Shown in pieces: positions 1 through 9,590 of a DNA stretch of 39,068 bases. The stretch is from an uncultured Bacteroidota bacterium (GTDB lineage: Bacteria > Bacteroidota > Bacteroidia > Chitinophagales > Chitinophagaceae). The stretch spans positions 1 through 39,068 of the forward strand of contig CAIYKV010000219.1 of the NCBI GenBank assembly GCA_903926855.1, read 5' to 3'. Both the position numbers and the translations under genes were made by a program. The notes beneath the pieces were generated by a model. That model was not told where the DNA came from. It saw only the letters and a program-made list of their open reading frames with translations, and searched no databases. Positions within the stretch are counted from its first letter, which is position 1; every line of letters begins with the position of its first letter.

Positions 1-2
1 AA

Positions 3-1931
3 AATAAGTGCTGTCGTAGGCATACATGCCGGCAAAGTATATGGATAATAACCGGGGAAAAAAACCAGGGCAGCCTTATTTATAACCTGATAGTATTAGG
101 GGTACTTTTCTTAACTCTTTTATTTGCCAATTTTGCAGAAGCCATTGCAGAAGCCAGGGGAAAAGCACAGGCCGATAGTCTTCGTAAAACAAGAGAAGAA
201 ACGCCTGCTAAATGGGTTCAGGCTGTTGGAGAAATATTTGTAGGCGAAATAAAAATAGTTTCCTCTTCACAATTGAGTAAGGGGGATGTGTTTTTATGTG
301 AGGCAGGAGATATTATTCCAATGGATGGGGAGATCATTGAAGGAATTGCCACTATTGATGAAAGTGCCATTACCGGAGAATCAGCGCCGGTGATCAGAGA
401 AAGTGGTGGCGATAAATCAAGTGTAACAGGTGGAACAAAAGTTTTATCAGACAAGATTAAAGTAAGGGTAACCACTGAGCCGGGTGAAAGTTTTCTGGAT
501 AAGATGATTGCTTTAGTGGAAGGTGCAAGCCGGCAAAAAACCCCGAATGAAATTGCCCTGACTATTTTATTGGCTGGGTTTACCTTGGTATTCATTATTG
601 TTTGTGTTACACTTAAACCATTTGGTGATTTTGCCAATACGCCGATTACGATTGCCGCTTTCATTTCCCTTTTTGTATGCCTGATACCTACAACTATTGG
701 CGGACTGCTTAGCGCTATTGGTATTGCCGGAATGGACAGAGCACTTCGTGCAAATGTGATTACTAAGAGTGGTAAAGCTGTTGAAACGGCAGGCGATCTG
801 GATACATTATTACTGGATAAGACAGGCACCATTACCATTGGTAACCGGAAAGCCACTCATTTTTATCCGGCTAATGGTATTGATGATGCTCTTTTTACAG
901 AAGCCTGTGTATTATCTTCTCTTGCAGATGAAACGCCTGAAGGGAAATCAATTATTGAACTGGCAGGATTGAATATCCATTCATTTAATACCAGTGGGGC
1001 AAGATTCATTGAATTTACAGCCGAAACAAGAAGCAGTGGTATTGATCTTCCCAGCGGTTTGAAAATACGTAAAGGGGCTTATGATTCTATTCGAAATTTG
1101 GTGAATAAAGCTGGTAATTCTTTTCCCGAAGAAACTGCAGAGCAAGTGAAAATAATTTCTTCTAAAGGCGGAACTCCATTAGTAGTTAGTCAGAATAATA
1201 TTGTTTTAGGCGTTATTGAATTACAGGATATCATTAAACCTGGTATACAGGAGCGATTTGAGCGTTTACGGAAGATGGGAGTAAAAACAGTAATGGTTAC
1301 TGGTGATAACCCATTAACAGCAAAATTCATTGCTGAAAAAGCCGGGGTAGATGATTTTATCGCAGAAGCGAAACCAGAGGATAAGATGAATTATATTAAG
1401 AAGGAACAACAAGGTGGCAAATTGGTAGCCATGATGGGTGACGGTACCAATGATGCTCCGGCATTGGCCCAGGCCGATGTAGGCGTTGCCATGAATAGTG
1501 GCACCGCCGCAGCTAAGGAGGCGGGTAATATGGTTGATTTGGATAATGACCCAACGAAATTGATTGAAATAGTAGAAATAGGGAAGCAATTATTAATGAC
1601 AAGGGGAACATTAACTACCTTTTCAATTGCCAATGATGTGGCGAAATACTTTGCAATCGTGCCGGCATTGTTCATTACGTCTATTCCGGCTTTACAGGGA
1701 ATGAATATCATGAAACTCCACAGTCCCGAAAGCGCCATCCTTTCTGCTGTTATTTTTAATGCCCTTATCATTCCCATGCTAATACCTTTGGCACTGAAAG
1801 GCGTTTCTTATAAACCCATCGGTGCCAGCGCCCTCTTGAGAAGGAACCTGTTGATCTATGGTTTCGGCGGGGTGATTATACCTTTTTTCGGCATCAAATT
1901 AATTGACCTATTTATCAGTACTTGGTTTTAA
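3..1931 (+). CDS. kdpB: Potassium-transporting ATPase subunit B (KdpB), 5' end outside window
   Basis: Catalytic P-type ATPase subunit of the high-affinity KdpFABC potassium pump in the inner membrane. Visible hallmarks are the actuator TGES motif (about base 372), the phosphorylated aspartate in DKTGT (codon at 816), the MVTGDNP segment and the hinge GDGTNDAP (1437-1460). C-terminal membrane helices follow. The N-terminal part with the start codon lies before the window. Frame 3 stays open to base 3, but the first about 15 residues are Arg/Cys-rich and unlike the expected first helix. Frame 1 there reads K-I-S-A-V-V, so a frameshift near bases 20-50 is possible. From about base 49 onward the match to KdpB ([16 protein letters not shown]) is unbroken. 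The kdpC start codon directly abuts the stop. Confidence 0.96.
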   Translation, partial: NKCCRRHTCRQSIWIITGEKNQGSLIYNLIVLGVLFLTLLFANFAEAIAEARGKAQADSLRKTREETPAKWVQAVGEIFVGEIKIVSSSQLSKGDVFLCEAGDIIPMDGEIIEGIATIDESAITGESAPVIRESGGDKSSVTGGTKVLSDKIKVRVTTEPGESFLDKMIALVEGASRQKTPNEIALTILLAGFTLVFIIVCVTLKPFGDFANTPITIAAFISLFVCLIPTTIGGLLSAIGIAGMDRALRANVITKSGKAVETAGDLDTLLLDKTGTITIGNRKATHFYPANGIDDALFTEACVLSSLADETPEGKSIIELAGLNIHSFNTSGARFIEFTAETRSSGIDLPSGLKIRKGAYDSIRNLVNKAGNSFPEETAEQVKIISSKGGTPLVVSQNNIVLGVIELQDIIKPGIQERFERLRKMGVKTVMVTGDNPLTAKFIAEKAGVDDFIAEAKPEDKMNYIKKEQQGGKLVAMMGDGTNDAPALAQADVGVAMNSGTAAAKEAGNMVDLDNDPTKLIEIVEIGKQLLMTRGTLTTFSIANDVAKYFAIVPALFITSIPALQGMNIMKLHSPESAILSAVIFNALIIPMLIPLALKGVSYKPIGASALLRRNLLIYGFGGVIIPFFGIKLIDLFISTWF

Positions 1932-2501
1932 ATGATTATCAATATGAAACATTTACCTTTTCTATCCGCCATTCGTCTTACAGTTGTATGCTTACTTTTT
2001 TTTAGTGGATTCTATACTTTAGTGATACTTGGTTTTGCTCAGCTTGCTCCCAATCATGGAGAAGGGGAATCGGTAACAATCAATGGGAAAACCACTGGCT
2101 ACCTTTTGGAAGGTCAATCCTTTACAAAAGACATTTATTTCAATGGCCGCCCATCTGCTGCTGGTTATAATGCGGCAGCATCTTCGGGAAGCAATAAAGG
2201 ACCTTCAAATCCCGACTACCTGAAAGAGGTACAGAATAGGATTGATAGTTTTCTGGTACACAATCCAGGCATCAAAAAAACAGATATACCTTCAGATCTG
2301 GTTACCTCTTCCGGCAGTGGTCTTGATCCTGATATCTCACCGGCAGCCGCTTATATACAAACAGAAAGGATTGCAAAAGCAAGGGGTATTAGTGATAAAA
2401 AAATCAATGCGCTTATCGATTCATCCATTACCAAGCCATTTATTGGTATTGCCAAAATAAATGTTCTGAAGATTAATATCGCCTTAGATCAACTTAAATA
2501 A
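1932..2501 (+). CDS. kdpC: Potassium-transporting ATPase subunit C (KdpC)
   Basis: Small accessory subunit that stabilises the KdpA-KdpB complex and helps potassium binding. At 189 residues it has family length. It has one N-terminal membrane helix (about residues 10-36) followed by a periplasmic domain with the family signatures FNGRPSAAGYN, GSNKGPSNPDY and GLDPDISPAAA. The ATG used here follows the kdpB stop with no gap. A second in-frame ATG at 1944 gives a four-residue shorter protein and cannot be excluded. There is no purine-rich ribosome binding site, as usual in Bacteroidota. Translation is probably coupled to kdpB. Confidence 0.96.
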   Translation: MIINMKHLPFLSAIRLTVVCLLFFSGFYTLVILGFAQLAPNHGEGESVTINGKTTGYLLEGQSFTKDIYFNGRPSAAGYNAAASSGSNKGPSNPDYLKEVQNRIDSFLVHNPGIKKTDIPSDLVTSSGSGLDPDISPAAAYIQTERIAKARGISDKKINALIDSSITKPFIGIAKINVLKINIALDQLK

Positions 2502-2518
2502 AAAATTATCCGTTAAAT

Positions 2519-3904
2519 ATGAAAACTAGTATCCTTCCATTTTTATTCCTTTTGAGTTCAGCTACATTCGCCCAAAAAGACAGTACACAACCAATAAAAA
2601 AAGATACAGCAGTTATTGAAGCAAAATTACCCGCCAGTGAGCCCTTTGCATTTGGAGATTTTGGCTGGCTGAATGGCAATAACCGACAAAAGAATACCCT
2701 TCTTGATTCCAAATATTTTACAGGAAGTGCCACTTTCGATGTAAACTACACCCAGTCTAATCACGCGCCAATTGATAATACTGTAGTAGGCTCTACTGCT
2801 CTTTCACGTAACGGTGAAGTACAGGTTTCATTTGCAGGTATCGGTGGCGATTTTCATTATAATAATGTTCGTGGCAGGTTTATGACCCAGTTTGGTACAC
2901 GTTCCACTGTGGTTCCGCGCAATGATCTTAGCCAGTACCATGGTCAATATAACCTAGCAACTGCCTATCAATATATCAGCGAAGCTTATGGTGGCTACCA
3001 TTGGGATACCTGGCATGGAATTAATTTAGATGCAGGTATATTTATGTCATATATAGGCCTGATGTCGTATAACAATTTTGAGAATTGGGGTTATCAACCT
3101 TCGTATACTTCAGATAATACTCCCTGGTTCTTTAATGGAGTTCGTTTACAGATGTTTCCTACCGACAGGCTTAAAGTAGAATTATGGTTAATTAATGGAT
3201 GGCAATCTTACGCGAAATTTAATAAAATGCCCGGGATGGGCTTTTCAATAAAATATAGTCCGCAAGAATATGTTAGCATGGTTACCAATAATTATGTGGG
3301 AACTGATGCTGCTGGTTTGCCTAAACGTACCCGCTTCCATTCTGATAATAGTTTTTTACTTCGCTATTTCAATAATTCAAAAGCAAAGGGCGTAACAAGA
3401 GCAGCTTTCAGCCTTACCGGAGACCTCGGATTTGAGAACGGTGGAGGGGTAACACCGTTTGGAAGCAAAGATGGAACAAGCCCGGCACAGAATTTTATCA
3501 GTGGCATGGCTTATCACAGGCTTTGGTTTGGTGAAAAATTTGCTTGGACATTTGGAGGTGGTTATATGCATAATCCCGGTCGCTATCTTGTTTTATCACC
3601 AACAGGCGATGCCTCAGCACTTCCTACTTATGGCAATAATCCATTTACAGAAAACCCAGGAGATAAGTTTGATGCCTGGGATTGTTCTACCACTTTTGAT
3701 TTTATGCCCAATGAAAATATTACCTGGAAATTTGAACTGGTACATCGCGAAGCAAGTGTTCCCTATTTTGCAGGTCATGGTGGCGTAACCTCTCCCAGCG
3801 GATATACACAGGCATTAACCGGGCTTGCCAATCCGGCAAACTGGGTACCTGATTTAGTAAAATCTGAATCGAGATATATAATAGCTATGATTGTACGGTT
3901 TTGA
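2519..3904 (+). CDS. Outer-membrane porin, OmpL-like beta-barrel family, Kdp-linked
   Basis: A 461-residue protein with a signal peptide ending near TFA-Q (residues 1-18). An alternating, aromatic-rich pattern runs to a C-terminal phenylalanine (IIAMIVRF), typical of outer-membrane barrels. Composition and phrases such as FDVNYTQSNHAPIDNT and the WGYQPSYTSDNTPWFFNG segment resemble the OmpL-like putative beta-barrel porin family of Bacteroidota (Pfam bbp2). It starts 17 bases after kdpC and is followed by kdpD, so it is transcribed with the potassium pump. It probably lets potassium or other small solutes cross the outer membrane when the pump is induced. That role is inferred from position only. 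Confidence 0.82.
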   Translation: MKTSILPFLFLLSSATFAQKDSTQPIKKDTAVIEAKLPASEPFAFGDFGWLNGNNRQKNTLLDSKYFTGSATFDVNYTQSNHAPIDNTVVGSTALSRNGEVQVSFAGIGGDFHYNNVRGRFMTQFGTRSTVVPRNDLSQYHGQYNLATAYQYISEAYGGYHWDTWHGINLDAGIFMSYIGLMSYNNFENWGYQPSYTSDNTPWFFNGVRLQMFPTDRLKVELWLINGWQSYAKFNKMPGMGFSIKYSPQEYVSMVTNNYVGTDAAGLPKRTRFHSDNSFLLRYFNNSKAKGVTRAAFSLTGDLGFENGGGVTPFGSKDGTSPAQNFISGMAYHRLWFGEKFAWTFGGGYMHNPGRYLVLSPTGDASALPTYGNNPFTENPGDKFDAWDCSTTFDFMPNENITWKFELVHREASVPYFAGHGGVTSPSGYTQALTGLANPANWVPDLVKSESRYIIAMIVRF

Positions 3905-3952
3905 TATTGTCAATGCAGTAAATAATTATAGAGAATACTTTTAAATAGTAAC

Positions 3953-5080
3953 ATGGCTGATGAAAAAGAAAATAGTGTTCAGCATTTTTTAGAACTGATT
4001 AAAAAATCAAGAAGAGGAAAGCTTAAGATATACATTGGTATGAGCGCCGGTGTAGGTAAAACTTACCGCATGCTTCAGGAGGCCCAATCACTTCTTCGGA
4101 ATGGTGTAGATATTAAGATAGGTTATATAGAAACGCACCAACGGAAAGAAACGCATGCATTACTAGAAGGTTTGCCCTTAATTCCCAGAAGAACTTTGTT
4201 TTATAAGGGTAAAGAACTTGAAGAGTTGGATGTAATGGCTATTCTTACCTTACGACCAGAAGTGGTTGTGATTGATGAGCTGGCACATACAAATATCGAA
4301 GGAAGTAAAAATGAGAAACGCTGGCAGGATGTATTGGATATACTGGACGCGGGAATCAACGTGATCAGTGCTGTTAATATCCAGCATATAGAAAGCCTAC
4401 ACGCAGAGATTAAATCCATTACAGGGATCGATGTTGCTGAACGTATTCCGGATAGCATATTGCAACAGGCGGATGAAGTGGTAAATATCGATCTGACAGC
4501 TGACGAATTAATAACCCGATTAAAGGAGGGGAGGATATATACCCCTGATAAAATCGAGATCGCGCTTAAAAACTTTTTTCAAAGTGAGCGAATTCTTCAA
4601 TTACGGGAACTGGCGCTAAAGGAAGTTGCCTCGCAGGTAGAACGCAAGATAGAAACCGAACTTCCCAGAAATACGCATTTAAAACAGGAACGTTTTCTTG
4701 CCTGTATCAGCAGTAACCATGAGATAGCCAAAAAGGTAATTCGGAAAACCGCCAGACTGGCCGCATACTATAATTCCAAATGGCATCTTTTGTATGTGCA
4801 AACACCTAAAGAAGAAGGCGATAAAATAGGTTTGGCTGCTCAAAGGCATTTAATCAATAACTTTAAACTGGCTACTGAGTTGGGGGCAGAAGTGATCAGA
4901 ATAAAAAGCAGCAATATTGCCAAAGGAATTTTTGAGGCAACAGAGCAGAAAGGAATCACTACTATTTGTATCGGTAAACCTCATCTGAACCTTTTCAGCG
5001 TAATTTTGAATACTGCAGTTTTTAATCAGTTACTTACCAAACTATCTGCAGCAGATATAGATATTGTAATACTTTCCTGA
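3953..5080 (+). CDS. kdpD: KdpD N-terminal sensor protein (KdpD + USP domains, no kinase)
   Basis: A 375-residue protein equal to the cytoplasmic N-terminal half of KdpD. The KdpD domain (about residues 20-230) has a Walker A GMSAGVGKT (Lys36) and a Walker B VVVIDELAHTN (about 103-113), and contains the ISAVNIQHIESL signature. A universal-stress-protein-like domain follows (about 245-375). No membrane segments, HisKA or ATPase domain are present, whereas E. coli KdpD carries all of these in one chain of about 900 residues. The next gene, one base downstream, encodes a membrane histidine kinase and probably supplies the missing half. The KdpD domain may read potassium or c-di-AMP-type signals through the USP domain; this is family knowledge and was not seen here. 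Confidence 0.93.
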   Translation: MADEKENSVQHFLELIKKSRRGKLKIYIGMSAGVGKTYRMLQEAQSLLRNGVDIKIGYIETHQRKETHALLEGLPLIPRRTLFYKGKELEELDVMAILTLRPEVVVIDELAHTNIEGSKNEKRWQDVLDILDAGINVISAVNIQHIESLHAEIKSITGIDVAERIPDSILQQADEVVNIDLTADELITRLKEGRIYTPDKIEIALKNFFQSERILQLRELALKEVASQVERKIETELPRNTHLKQERFLACISSNHEIAKKVIRKTARLAAYYNSKWHLLYVQTPKEEGDKIGLAAQRHLINNFKLATELGAEVIRIKSSNIAKGIFEATEQKGITTICIGKPHLNLFSVILNTAVFNQLLTKLSAADIDIVILS

Positions 5081-5081
5081 T

Positions 5082-6779
5082 ATGGCCATGAAATTAAAAA
5101 CAAAGCTCAGCTTTGGACTCTCCTTTCTGTTTCTCGTGATCCTTGGTTTCGGGATAATGGCTATTGTATATATCAATCGCTTAAGCAACGATTCAAAAAT
5201 GGTTTTGAAAAATAACTATGAATCGTTGGTGTATTGCAATAATATGCTCAAAGCCCTTGAGGATATTGCGAAACCCTCTGCAAAAGCTATGCTTGAGGAA
5301 AACCTGCACAAACAGGAGGGAAATATTACCGAGCCAGGAGAAATGGAAGCAACCCGTAAATTACGAAAAGACTATTCTGAACTCCTGGCCAATCCGAATG
5401 ACCCTAGTAATTATAATGAGATACGTCAATCTTTACAACTCATCACAGATTTGAATCAACAGGCAATACTTCACAAAAATGAAGTGGCTACAAAAACAGC
5501 TGAAGATGCAAATTTATGGCTTACGATAGTTTTTGTATTACTCACATTGATCACATTTACGTTTGTGATTAATTTTCCGGAAGTGATTTCCACGCCTGTC
5601 CGACTATTAAATGAAGGCATCAGGGCTATTGCTGATAAAGATTACAGGAAAAGAATTTATCTGAAACAGGAAGATGAGTTTGGAGAGTTAGCGAATGCCT
5701 TTAACAGTATGGCAGAGAAACTGGATGAGTATGAGCATAGTAATCTAGCCCAGATCAAGTTTGAAAAAAGCAGGATTGAAACCATTATTAATCAGATGCG
5801 TGATGCAATCATTGGATTAGACAGTAAAAAGAATATTCTGTTCTTAAATGAAGTAGCTCAAGGATTGCTTGGCCTTAAAGAAATCGATATCATTGGAAAA
5901 TATGCAGCTGACATTGCACTTAAAAATGATCTGATGCGGAGTTTGTTGCAGGAAAGGGAAACCAAAGAGTTAAAAATTTATGCCGATAATAAAGAGAGTT
6001 ATTTTACCAAAGATGTTTTGGACGTAACTAATAATGAAACCATAATTGGTCAGGTGATTGTTTTGAGAAACATTACTCCCTTTCATGAACTGAATGAAGC
6101 AAAGACAAATTTTATTGCTACTGTGTCACATGAACTTAAAACACCGATTTCTTCTATTAAAATGAGTGCCCAATTATTAACTGATCCAAGGGTTGGTAAT
6201 TTAAATCCCGAACAGGGAGAACTCATAAAAAGTATCACTGATGACTCTGACAGGTTATTGAAAATAACCGGAGAATTACTTAACATTTCACAGGTTGAAA
6301 CAGGTAATATTCAACTGAAATTACAATCAACCGACCCAGAAAAAATGATTGAGCAGGCTATCCTGACCGTACAATTTCAGGCCCAGCAGAAAGGGATTTC
6401 CATCAGCAAAAGTATAGAACCATCTTTACCTCCAGTGCAGGCCGATGCTGAAAAGACTTCCTGGGTTTTGATCAATTTTTTGACCAATGCTATTAAATAT
6501 TCTACGGAGTCTTCCGATATAGAAGTAAGTGCTTTCCTAAAAGACAACAATATCTCCTTTGCTGTAACTGATAAAGGAAAAGGCATCGACGAAAAATACC
6601 TACCAAAGATATTTGACCGCTATTTTAAGGTTCCCGGCACTTTGGAGAGAAGCGGTACAGGGCTAGGCTTATCTATTTCAAAAGAGTTTATTGAAGCGCA
6701 ACATGGGCATATATGGGCAAGCAGCAAATTAGGAGAAGGTAGCCGGTTTGAGTTTACATTACCAATAGAATCTCATTAG
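5082..6779 (+). CDS. Membrane sensor histidine kinase (HAMP-PAS-HisKA-HATPase), Kdp partner
   Basis: A 565-residue kinase with two membrane helices (about 10-32 and 146-168) enclosing a mainly helical periplasmic segment. HAMP (about 170-220) and PAS-like (about 230-335) domains follow. The HisKA domain has its phospho-accepting histidine in VSHELKTPISS (about residue 350). The ATPase domain shows N box NFLTNAIKYS, G1 DKGKGID, F box KIFDRYF and G2 GTGLGLS. The start lies one base after the kdpD stop, so the two are translationally linked; ATG 5088 is an alternative. It most likely completes the split KdpD sensor. No response regulator is encoded downstream in this window, so its partner must lie upstream of kdpB or elsewhere. 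Confidence 0.93.
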   Translation: MAMKLKTKLSFGLSFLFLVILGFGIMAIVYINRLSNDSKMVLKNNYESLVYCNNMLKALEDIAKPSAKAMLEENLHKQEGNITEPGEMEATRKLRKDYSELLANPNDPSNYNEIRQSLQLITDLNQQAILHKNEVATKTAEDANLWLTIVFVLLTLITFTFVINFPEVISTPVRLLNEGIRAIADKDYRKRIYLKQEDEFGELANAFNSMAEKLDEYEHSNLAQIKFEKSRIETIINQMRDAIIGLDSKKNILFLNEVAQGLLGLKEIDIIGKYAADIALKNDLMRSLLQERETKELKIYADNKESYFTKDVLDVTNNETIIGQVIVLRNITPFHELNEAKTNFIATVSHELKTPISSIKMSAQLLTDPRVGNLNPEQGELIKSITDDSDRLLKITGELLNISQVETGNIQLKLQSTDPEKMIEQAILTVQFQAQQKGISISKSIEPSLPPVQADAEKTSWVLINFLTNAIKYSTESSDIEVSAFLKDNNISFAVTDKGKGIDEKYLPKIFDRYFKVPGTLERSGTGLGLSISKEFIEAQHGHIWASSKLGEGSRFEFTLPIESH

Positions 6780-6819
6780 CTAGCTATGCCATTGATTCTC
6801 ATTTCTAAGCAGTCGCTCA

Positions 6820-6836
6820 ATTTTCAATTTGAAAAT
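6820..6836. terminator. Short AT-rich hairpin between convergent genes
   Basis: A 7-bp inverted repeat (ATTTTCA / TGAAAAT, loop of 3) sits in the 72-base gap between the convergent histidine kinase and kup genes. It could serve as a weak bidirectional terminator. It is AT-only apart from one pair and lacks a clear U tract, so this is tentative. Confidence 0.25.
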
Positions 6837-6851
6837 AATCTATCCAGAATA

Positions 6852-8819
6852 TTATTCTGTTCTGTGTAAAGGCAGATAGGTTTTTGGATTTATTAATAAC
6901 GGTACACTTTCCATAACGGTGGATGCACTATCCAATCCAAATGCTTTCTGATCAGATTGGGAAAATCCTTTGATCCCAAAATAAGAATCCATAATAAAGC
7001 CTTCTTTGAGAGACAGTTCATTTTCAACAGAAAGAAAGGTTTCTATTATTACATAAGTGATATCGGTGTGAAAATCGTTCTGATCAAGATTCTCATACTT
7101 ATTCGCCATGGATAACTCACTTCGTTTATTCATTTCCTGCATCACCCGCTTAAATAATAGATTGATTCTTGGTTGAACCCTAAAGCCCAATTTAAAATCA
7201 ACCCGCATGATCTTATCATGCAATACTTCTTTTGCGGTATATTCCATCGTATAGGGTGCGTCTGCCCTGTCAATATGAATAAACCAATATACATCTGCCC
7301 GCTTGGGTTTTCTGGCCATGATGGAATCGATAATTCTTTTTTCTATTTCGCCATCAAAGTCGGCTTTTGTCAGATATACCAGGTGGGTTGCATATTTTGG
7401 AAAATCCTTATCGCCACTGAGTTCCTGTAATTTCGGAACATAATCAGCCAGTTTTACGAATTGCAGATATCGGTTGGTTATTTTCCTGGCCCTGAACCAA
7501 ACGATCATAATAAACATCAGCCCAAATTCAAAGAAAAGGAACATCCATCTTTGTTTGATCTTGGCAACATTAGCGATAAAGAAAGACCCCTCCACTGTTA
7601 AAAATATCGCCATGATCAAGGTAATAATTACAATATTCCATTTTTTAACCCGATGCATATACACATACATTAGCATCGTAGTCATCAACATCGCAATAAC
7701 AATTGAAAAGCCATATGCGGCTTCCATATGTGCACTTTCCCGGAAATACAACATCATGCCTATACAACCAATCCATAAAATCCAGTTAAGGCTAGGGATA
7801 TAGATCTGCCCTTTTACATCTGTTGGGAATTTGATGGTTACCCTTGGCCAAAAATTCATACTGATGGCTTCACTGATAAGTGTAAAAGATCCGCTGATCA
7901 GGGCCTGGCTGGCTATGATCGTAGCCATAGTAGCAATAACGATACCGATCAACAGGAACCAATGAGGCATCAATTCATAAAATGGATTCAGTCCATTTAG
8001 TGTTTCGCTATGTTGAGAAAGCAACCAGGCTCCCTGACCCATATAATTAATGATCAAGGTAAGTTTAACGAATGCCCAGCTGACCTGGATATTTTTACGT
8101 CCACAATGGCCCAGGTCGCTGTACAAAGCTTCTGCTCCGGTAGTACACAGAAACACCGCACCCAGTAACCAGAAACCTTTCGGGTATTCCACTAACAGGT
8201 CAATAGCGTAGTAAGGATTAATCGCTTTAAGTATACCTGGTGTATGTATAATTTGTAAACCTCCTAATATCATGATCATGCTAAACCATATCAGCATAAT
8301 CGGCCCAAAAGCAAAGCCCACAACCTTAGTGCCAAAACGCTGAAAAAAGAATAAAAGAGAAATAATAGCGATTACGATACCAACCGTAAGATTATTACCG
8401 GGAACGATAATGGATTCCAGACCTTTGATACCATTTAATCCCTCAATAGCAGATGATACAGAAATAGGAGGAGTAATGATTCCATCAGCCAGCAAAGTTG
8501 CGGCACCTACAATAGCAGGAATATATAACCATTTGGCATAACGCCTTACCAGTGCATATAAAGAAAAGATACCACCCTCACCCCGGTTATCGGCTTTCAG
8601 TGTTAAAAAAACATATTTGAACGTGGTTTGCAAAGTTAACGTCCATACTACACAGGAAATTCCTCCATAAACCAATTGCTCAGTTATGGGTCTTTCACCC
8701 ATAATAGAACGGAATACATATAAGGGAGAGGTGCCAATATCCCCGTAAATAATACCCAGTGTTACCAATAAACCCGCTACTGAAATTTTATTGAGCCCGG
8801 ACTGATGATTAAGAGACAT
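6852..8819 (-). CDS. kup: KUP-family potassium uptake transporter
   Basis: A 655-residue proton-coupled potassium symporter of the KUP/HAK/KT family. It opens with the family signature ALGIIYGDIGTSPLYVF in slightly varied form (LVTLGIIYGDIGTSPLYVFR) and contains the DNRGEGGIFSLYALV loop. About twelve hydrophobic helices fill residues 10-450. A cytoplasmic C-terminal domain of about 200 residues follows, typical of the family. It is convergent with the Kdp operon, so low-affinity constitutive and high-affinity inducible potassium uptake sit side by side. The 144-base stretch upstream (8820-8963) holds its presumed promoter, but no clear TAnnTTTG box was found there. Confidence 0.96.
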   Translation of the reverse strand: MSLNHQSGLNKISVAGLLVTLGIIYGDIGTSPLYVFRSIMGERPITEQLVYGGISCVVWTLTLQTTFKYVFLTLKADNRGEGGIFSLYALVRRYAKWLYIPAIVGAATLLADGIITPPISVSSAIEGLNGIKGLESIIVPGNNLTVGIVIAIISLLFFFQRFGTKVVGFAFGPIMLIWFSMIMILGGLQIIHTPGILKAINPYYAIDLLVEYPKGFWLLGAVFLCTTGAEALYSDLGHCGRKNIQVSWAFVKLTLIINYMGQGAWLLSQHSETLNGLNPFYELMPHWFLLIGIVIATMATIIASQALISGSFTLISEAISMNFWPRVTIKFPTDVKGQIYIPSLNWILWIGCIGMMLYFRESAHMEAAYGFSIVIAMLMTTMLMYVYMHRVKKWNIVIITLIMAIFLTVEGSFFIANVAKIKQRWMFLFFEFGLMFIMIVWFRARKITNRYLQFVKLADYVPKLQELSGDKDFPKYATHLVYLTKADFDGEIEKRIIDSIMARKPKRADVYWFIHIDRADAPYTMEYTAKEVLHDKIMRVDFKLGFRVQPRINLLFKRVMQEMNKRSELSMANKYENLDQNDFHTDITYVIIETFLSVENELSLKEGFIMDSYFGIKGFSQSDQKAFGLDSASTVMESVPLLINPKTYLPLHRTE

Positions 8820-8963
8820 CTTTTACTAAAGATTTAGAACGCAGTGAATGAGAGCAATCAAGCTAAAAATAAGGATGTAAAGGTATATCCGTAATATTCT
8901 GCTCAATTAAAATTTAATAATCTTAAGCCGGTTTTAATAGCGAACAAGCGTTAGTGATCCAGA

Positions 8964-9464
8964 TTATCCAAAAACGAGGTTATTCTCAGCTCCGGCCCCC
9001 CATTTCCCAAACTGCTTTTCTACTGCCTCGAACCTGTAATTGAAAATCCCTTTTAGCTGGTTTTTTACCATCAGACCATTGGCTATATCTCCTAAAAACC
9101 AAAGTGGCAGTTTATAATGTACAATATCAGTCATTTCCACACCACCCTGAATTTCTTTGAAATGATGCTGGTGATGCCATAAACTATACGGCCCAAAACG
9201 TTGTTCATCAATGAAATACCTGTGTTTTTGTACATGCGTGATTTCTGTCATCCAATACAAGGGAATACCCAATATGGGCTTTACGGTATATTCAATAATC
9301 TGTCCCTCATACATTTCTGTTCCATGATAGCGGGAAATGATATGAAACCCGAGATTGGCGGGAGTGATATTTTTTAAATTATCGGGCCTGCTGAAAAACT
9401 CCCAGGCAACCGACATGGAAACAGGAATTTTTTGAACAGTTTTGATGGAGTAGGTTTTAGACAT
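8964..9464 (-). CDS. SRPBCC-family (START-like) ligand-binding protein
   Basis: A 166-residue cytosolic protein with the START/Bet v 1-like fold pattern. The N-terminal strand is followed by VSMSVAWEFFSRPDNLKNITPA, then PILGIPLYWMTEIT, and a C-terminal helix ending in a FNYRFEAVEKQFG segment. This matches cyclase/dehydrase-like SRPBCC proteins, often annotated as cell-division-inhibitor-like or coenzyme-Q-binding-like without firm function. No catalytic residues can be named. It is transcribed alone, divergent from the helicase gene at 9591 with a 126-base shared upstream region. Confidence 0.8.
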   Translation of the reverse strand: MSKTYSIKTVQKIPVSMSVAWEFFSRPDNLKNITPANLGFHIISRYHGTEMYEGQIIEYTVKPILGIPLYWMTEITHVQKHRYFIDEQRFGPYSLWHHQHHFKEIQGGVEMTDIVHYKLPLWFLGDIANGLMVKNQLKGIFNYRFEAVEKQFGKWGAGAENNLVFG

Positions 9465-9590
9465 ATTGGGCCAGATTTCCTTTTATAACAGAATTCGTAC
9501 CATAATGTTTACCACATTGTGTCCAAAACATGCCCGGAAAGCCCGTTTCCCAAAAACCGGATTACATAAAATGTAAAGTATCTTTAATCT

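Noticed and set aside
218-856. 212-codon minus-strand frame inside kdpB
   Set aside because: Antisense shadow of a strongly conserved P-type ATPase; no domain recognised.
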